Assembly (NCBI GenBank): GCA_900552305.1
Contig: URZD01000113.1
Span: 1 to 7,143 of the forward strand
Direction: 5' to 3'
DNA length: 7,143 bases
Source of the DNA: an uncultured Eubacteriales bacterium
GTDB taxonomy: Bacteria > Bacillota > Clostridia > Monoglobales > Monoglobaceae
A model generated the notes under the pieces. It was not told where the DNA came from. It saw nothing but the letters and a program-made list of their open reading frames with translations, and searched no databases. Positions 6,142-7,143 of the stretch are shown one piece after another (the first letter of the stretch is position 1; each line of letters starts with the position of its first letter). A program made the position numbers and the translations under genes.

Positions 6142-6437
6142 AGATTACCGAAGTGCGATATGAGCGCAAATGAATTTAGACAGAAATAGACATTGGCCTT
6201 AACGCTCCGTTTATTATATCAAAGTCAGCTATCCCGGCTATAATTAAAAATGGATACAGTAAGGTTATAAATATTTGTTCTGCGGTGAGCAAATTGGGCA
6301 GAGAAACGGTTTTAGTATATGCAGTCGCAAAGGACGGATTGAAAAAATGATTACAAGAAACATTGCATCTGAATACTGGGAAATAATATTCAGTGCAATG
6401 GTATAGGCTTCGGATATATTGCAACACTGAAAACGGT
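6142..6437 (+). pseudogene. SDR oxidoreductase fragment (gluconate 5-dehydrogenase/KduD-like), frameshifted
   Basis: Pieces in three frames join into the middle and catalytic part of a short-chain dehydrogenase. RLPKCDMSANEFRQ (6142-6183) is followed, after loss of one base, by DIGLNAPFIISKSAIPAIIK and KVINICSAVSKLGRET, VYAVAKDGLKK (to 6347). After a shift in an A-run it reads MITRNIASEYWE (6347-6382), and after another lost base NIQCNGIGFGYIATLKT (6385-6435). The Ser of NICS and the Y-x-x-x-K in VYAVAKDG are the SDR catalytic residues. NIQCNGIGPGYIATPQT is the ending typical of gluconate 5-dehydrogenase-like SDRs. The N-terminal Rossmann half and the C-terminus are gone. It starts about 10 nt after the kinase stop, suggesting a lost sugar-utilisation operon. 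It is certainly nonfunctional; the exact parent substrate is uncertain. Confidence 0.75.
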
Positions 6438-6485
6438 GAGATTAAACTCGACAAGCTGCCGCAAGGCTCATATGCCGTACTGTAA
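6423..6485 (+). pseudogene. Short C-terminal coding remnant, unrecognised
   Basis: In the frame one step off the SDR end, NTENGEIKLDKLPQGSYAVL runs to TAA at 6483-6485 and reads like a genuine protein C-terminus (charged strand, Leu-Pro, hydrophobic end). It has no start and no further upstream extension of the same character. It may be a piece of another gene fused to the SDR debris, or chance coding-like sequence. I do not recognise the protein. Confidence 0.25.
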
Positions 6486-6642
6486 TAAAGTAAAAATCGT
6501 ACGGACGTATGATGCCGTCAAGAATAATTTTGTTTTCGCAAATTTTACCGCTGTAATTATAAAAATCCGCGGAGGTATATTCTTCGTCAAGATATATTTC
6601 CGGCTTTAAAACGCTGTCGGGATAGATATTCCACGGTCCTAT
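6478..6642 (-). pseudogene. Cut-off C-terminal extension of the unrecognised minus-strand gene
   Basis: Directly after the TAG at 6643-6645 the same minus frame continues IGPWNIYPDSVLKPEIYLDE, then EYTSADFYNYSGKICENKII, LDGIIRPYDFYFITV down to about 6478. The stretch joins smoothly to the upstream part (SEGEM-stop-IGPWN) and has normal codon character, so it is the former C-terminal end of the same protein. Beyond 6478 the frame runs on to a TAA at 6442-6444 with less convincing sequence, across the junction with plus-strand debris. Confidence 0.55.
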
Positions 6643-7143
6643 CTACATTTCTCCTTCGGACTTTTTGCATAGGATATAAAGCTCCGGCGCGCCGAAACAC
6701 ATTGCGGGGAGCGGACGCTTTTGCAGAAATTCTATGCCCTTTGCAAGCTGCTTCTGTCTGTAATAGTTTCTGAAAAGACCTCTGTGCCAGCCGGAGGTAA
6801 CATATACGGAATGGGGGACAAACGAGTATATCATAAACCTCTGCCGAGCCGCGTTTTCGTAGATATGGCAGGCGGAAAACCTTTTGTCCGATTTCCTCAT
6901 TGAGTCTGTATCGGGAAGAAGTCCGGACACATCAACCCTTATGAACTCGCTCATAACGGTCGCCTTTTCATCAAGAGTGTATTCATAGAACTTTCCCGGT
7001 CTGTCGGTGTCGGCATATGTAAAATCGTCCTCGGGTATAAAATACTCAAACGAAGGAACATCGGCTTTTTTTGCGGCTTTGATGCCTACATCAAAGCCTT
7101 TTCGCATCAGGATTTCCGAACCCTGCGCGTCCGTTATGATTCC
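6643..7143 (-). CDS. Unrecognised protein, C-terminal region (partial at window edge, premature TAG)
   Basis: The minus-strand frame is open from the window edge (GIITDAQGSEIL before the first Met at 7107) to TAG at 6643-6645, so the start lies outside. Visible features are an acidic stretch FIPEDDFTYADTDRPGKFYE, then SDKRFSACHIYENAARQRF and MIYSFVPHSVYVTSGWHRG, LFRNYYRQKQLAKGIEFLQ and LPAMCFGAPELYILCKKSEG. There is no signal peptide or membrane segment in the visible part. The style of the C-terminal region resembles large clostridial carbohydrate-active proteins, and the neighbours are sugar genes, but I cannot name a family. The same frame stays protein-like for more than 50 codons beyond the TAG, so the gene is probably truncated by a nonsense mutation. 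It converges with the kinase/SDR genes. Confidence 0.6.
   Translation of the reverse strand, partial: GIITDAQGSEILMRKGFDVGIKAAKKADVPSFEYFIPEDDFTYADTDRPGKFYEYTLDEKATVMSEFIRVDVSGLLPDTDSMRKSDKRFSACHIYENAARQRFMIYSFVPHSVYVTSGWHRGLFRNYYRQKQLAKGIEFLQKRPLPAMCFGAPELYILCKKSEGEM

Noticed and set aside
6721..6903. Plus-strand 60-codon frame inside the right-hand gene
   Set aside because: It is antisense to the minus-strand gene, whose translation is clearly protein-like, and it has no ribosome binding site.
1..7143. CRISPR array, tRNA or rRNA genes
   Set aside because: No regularly spaced long repeats and no tRNA- or rRNA-like sequence was noticed on reading the window.

Overview
The window looks like part of a Clostridia-type (Bacillota) chromosome. 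It carries the A-B-D end of a bacterial V-type ATPase (ntp) operon, strong AGGAGG-type ribosome binding sites, and carbohydrate genes whose closest remembered relatives are in anaerobic gut clostridia. The phylum is an inference from gene content; no marker gene fixes genus or species.

Layout. Positions 3-2820 (+) hold the 3' end of ntpA, complete ntpB and complete ntpD, encoding the V1 head and central stalk of a membrane rotary ATPase. A and B are almost touching (15 nt). B and D are separated by 139 nt that contain a nested inverted repeat. A hairpin follows ntpD. Positions 2960-3529 (+) encode a maltose/galactoside-type sugar O-acetyltransferase with an unusual C-terminus.

Positions about 3641-4813 are the most notable part: an AT-rich decayed piece of a Tn7-like transposon. 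It has a putative promoter and left end with three copies of a 10-bp repeat, a long bulged hairpin, a tnsA-like endonuclease gene broken by a TGA where a Trp is expected, and an overlapping tnsB-like transposase gene with two internal stops. The tnsB-like gene is cut off before any DDE catalytic core. No tnsC or target-selection gene is visible, so the piece cannot move by itself.

Positions 4853-6130 (+) encode an intact FGGY kinase that closely resembles sedoheptulokinase. It is followed within about 10 nt by a heavily frameshifted fragment of an SDR oxidoreductase (gluconate 5-dehydrogenase/KduD-like), suggesting an old sugar-catabolic operon now mostly lost. From about 6478 to the window edge the minus strand carries the C-terminal part of a large unrecognised protein, with an in-frame TAG and about 55 codons of still protein-like sequence beyond it. 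The SDR-side debris and this gene meet tail to tail near 6480.

Overall, a stable housekeeping operon on the left borders an accessory stretch on the right. There, one intact sugar kinase sits among broken genes left by transposition, deletion and rearrangement. No tRNA, rRNA or CRISPR array is seen. I found no convincing intact novel system; the strongest leads are the transposon remnant and the structured DNA/RNA in front of it.
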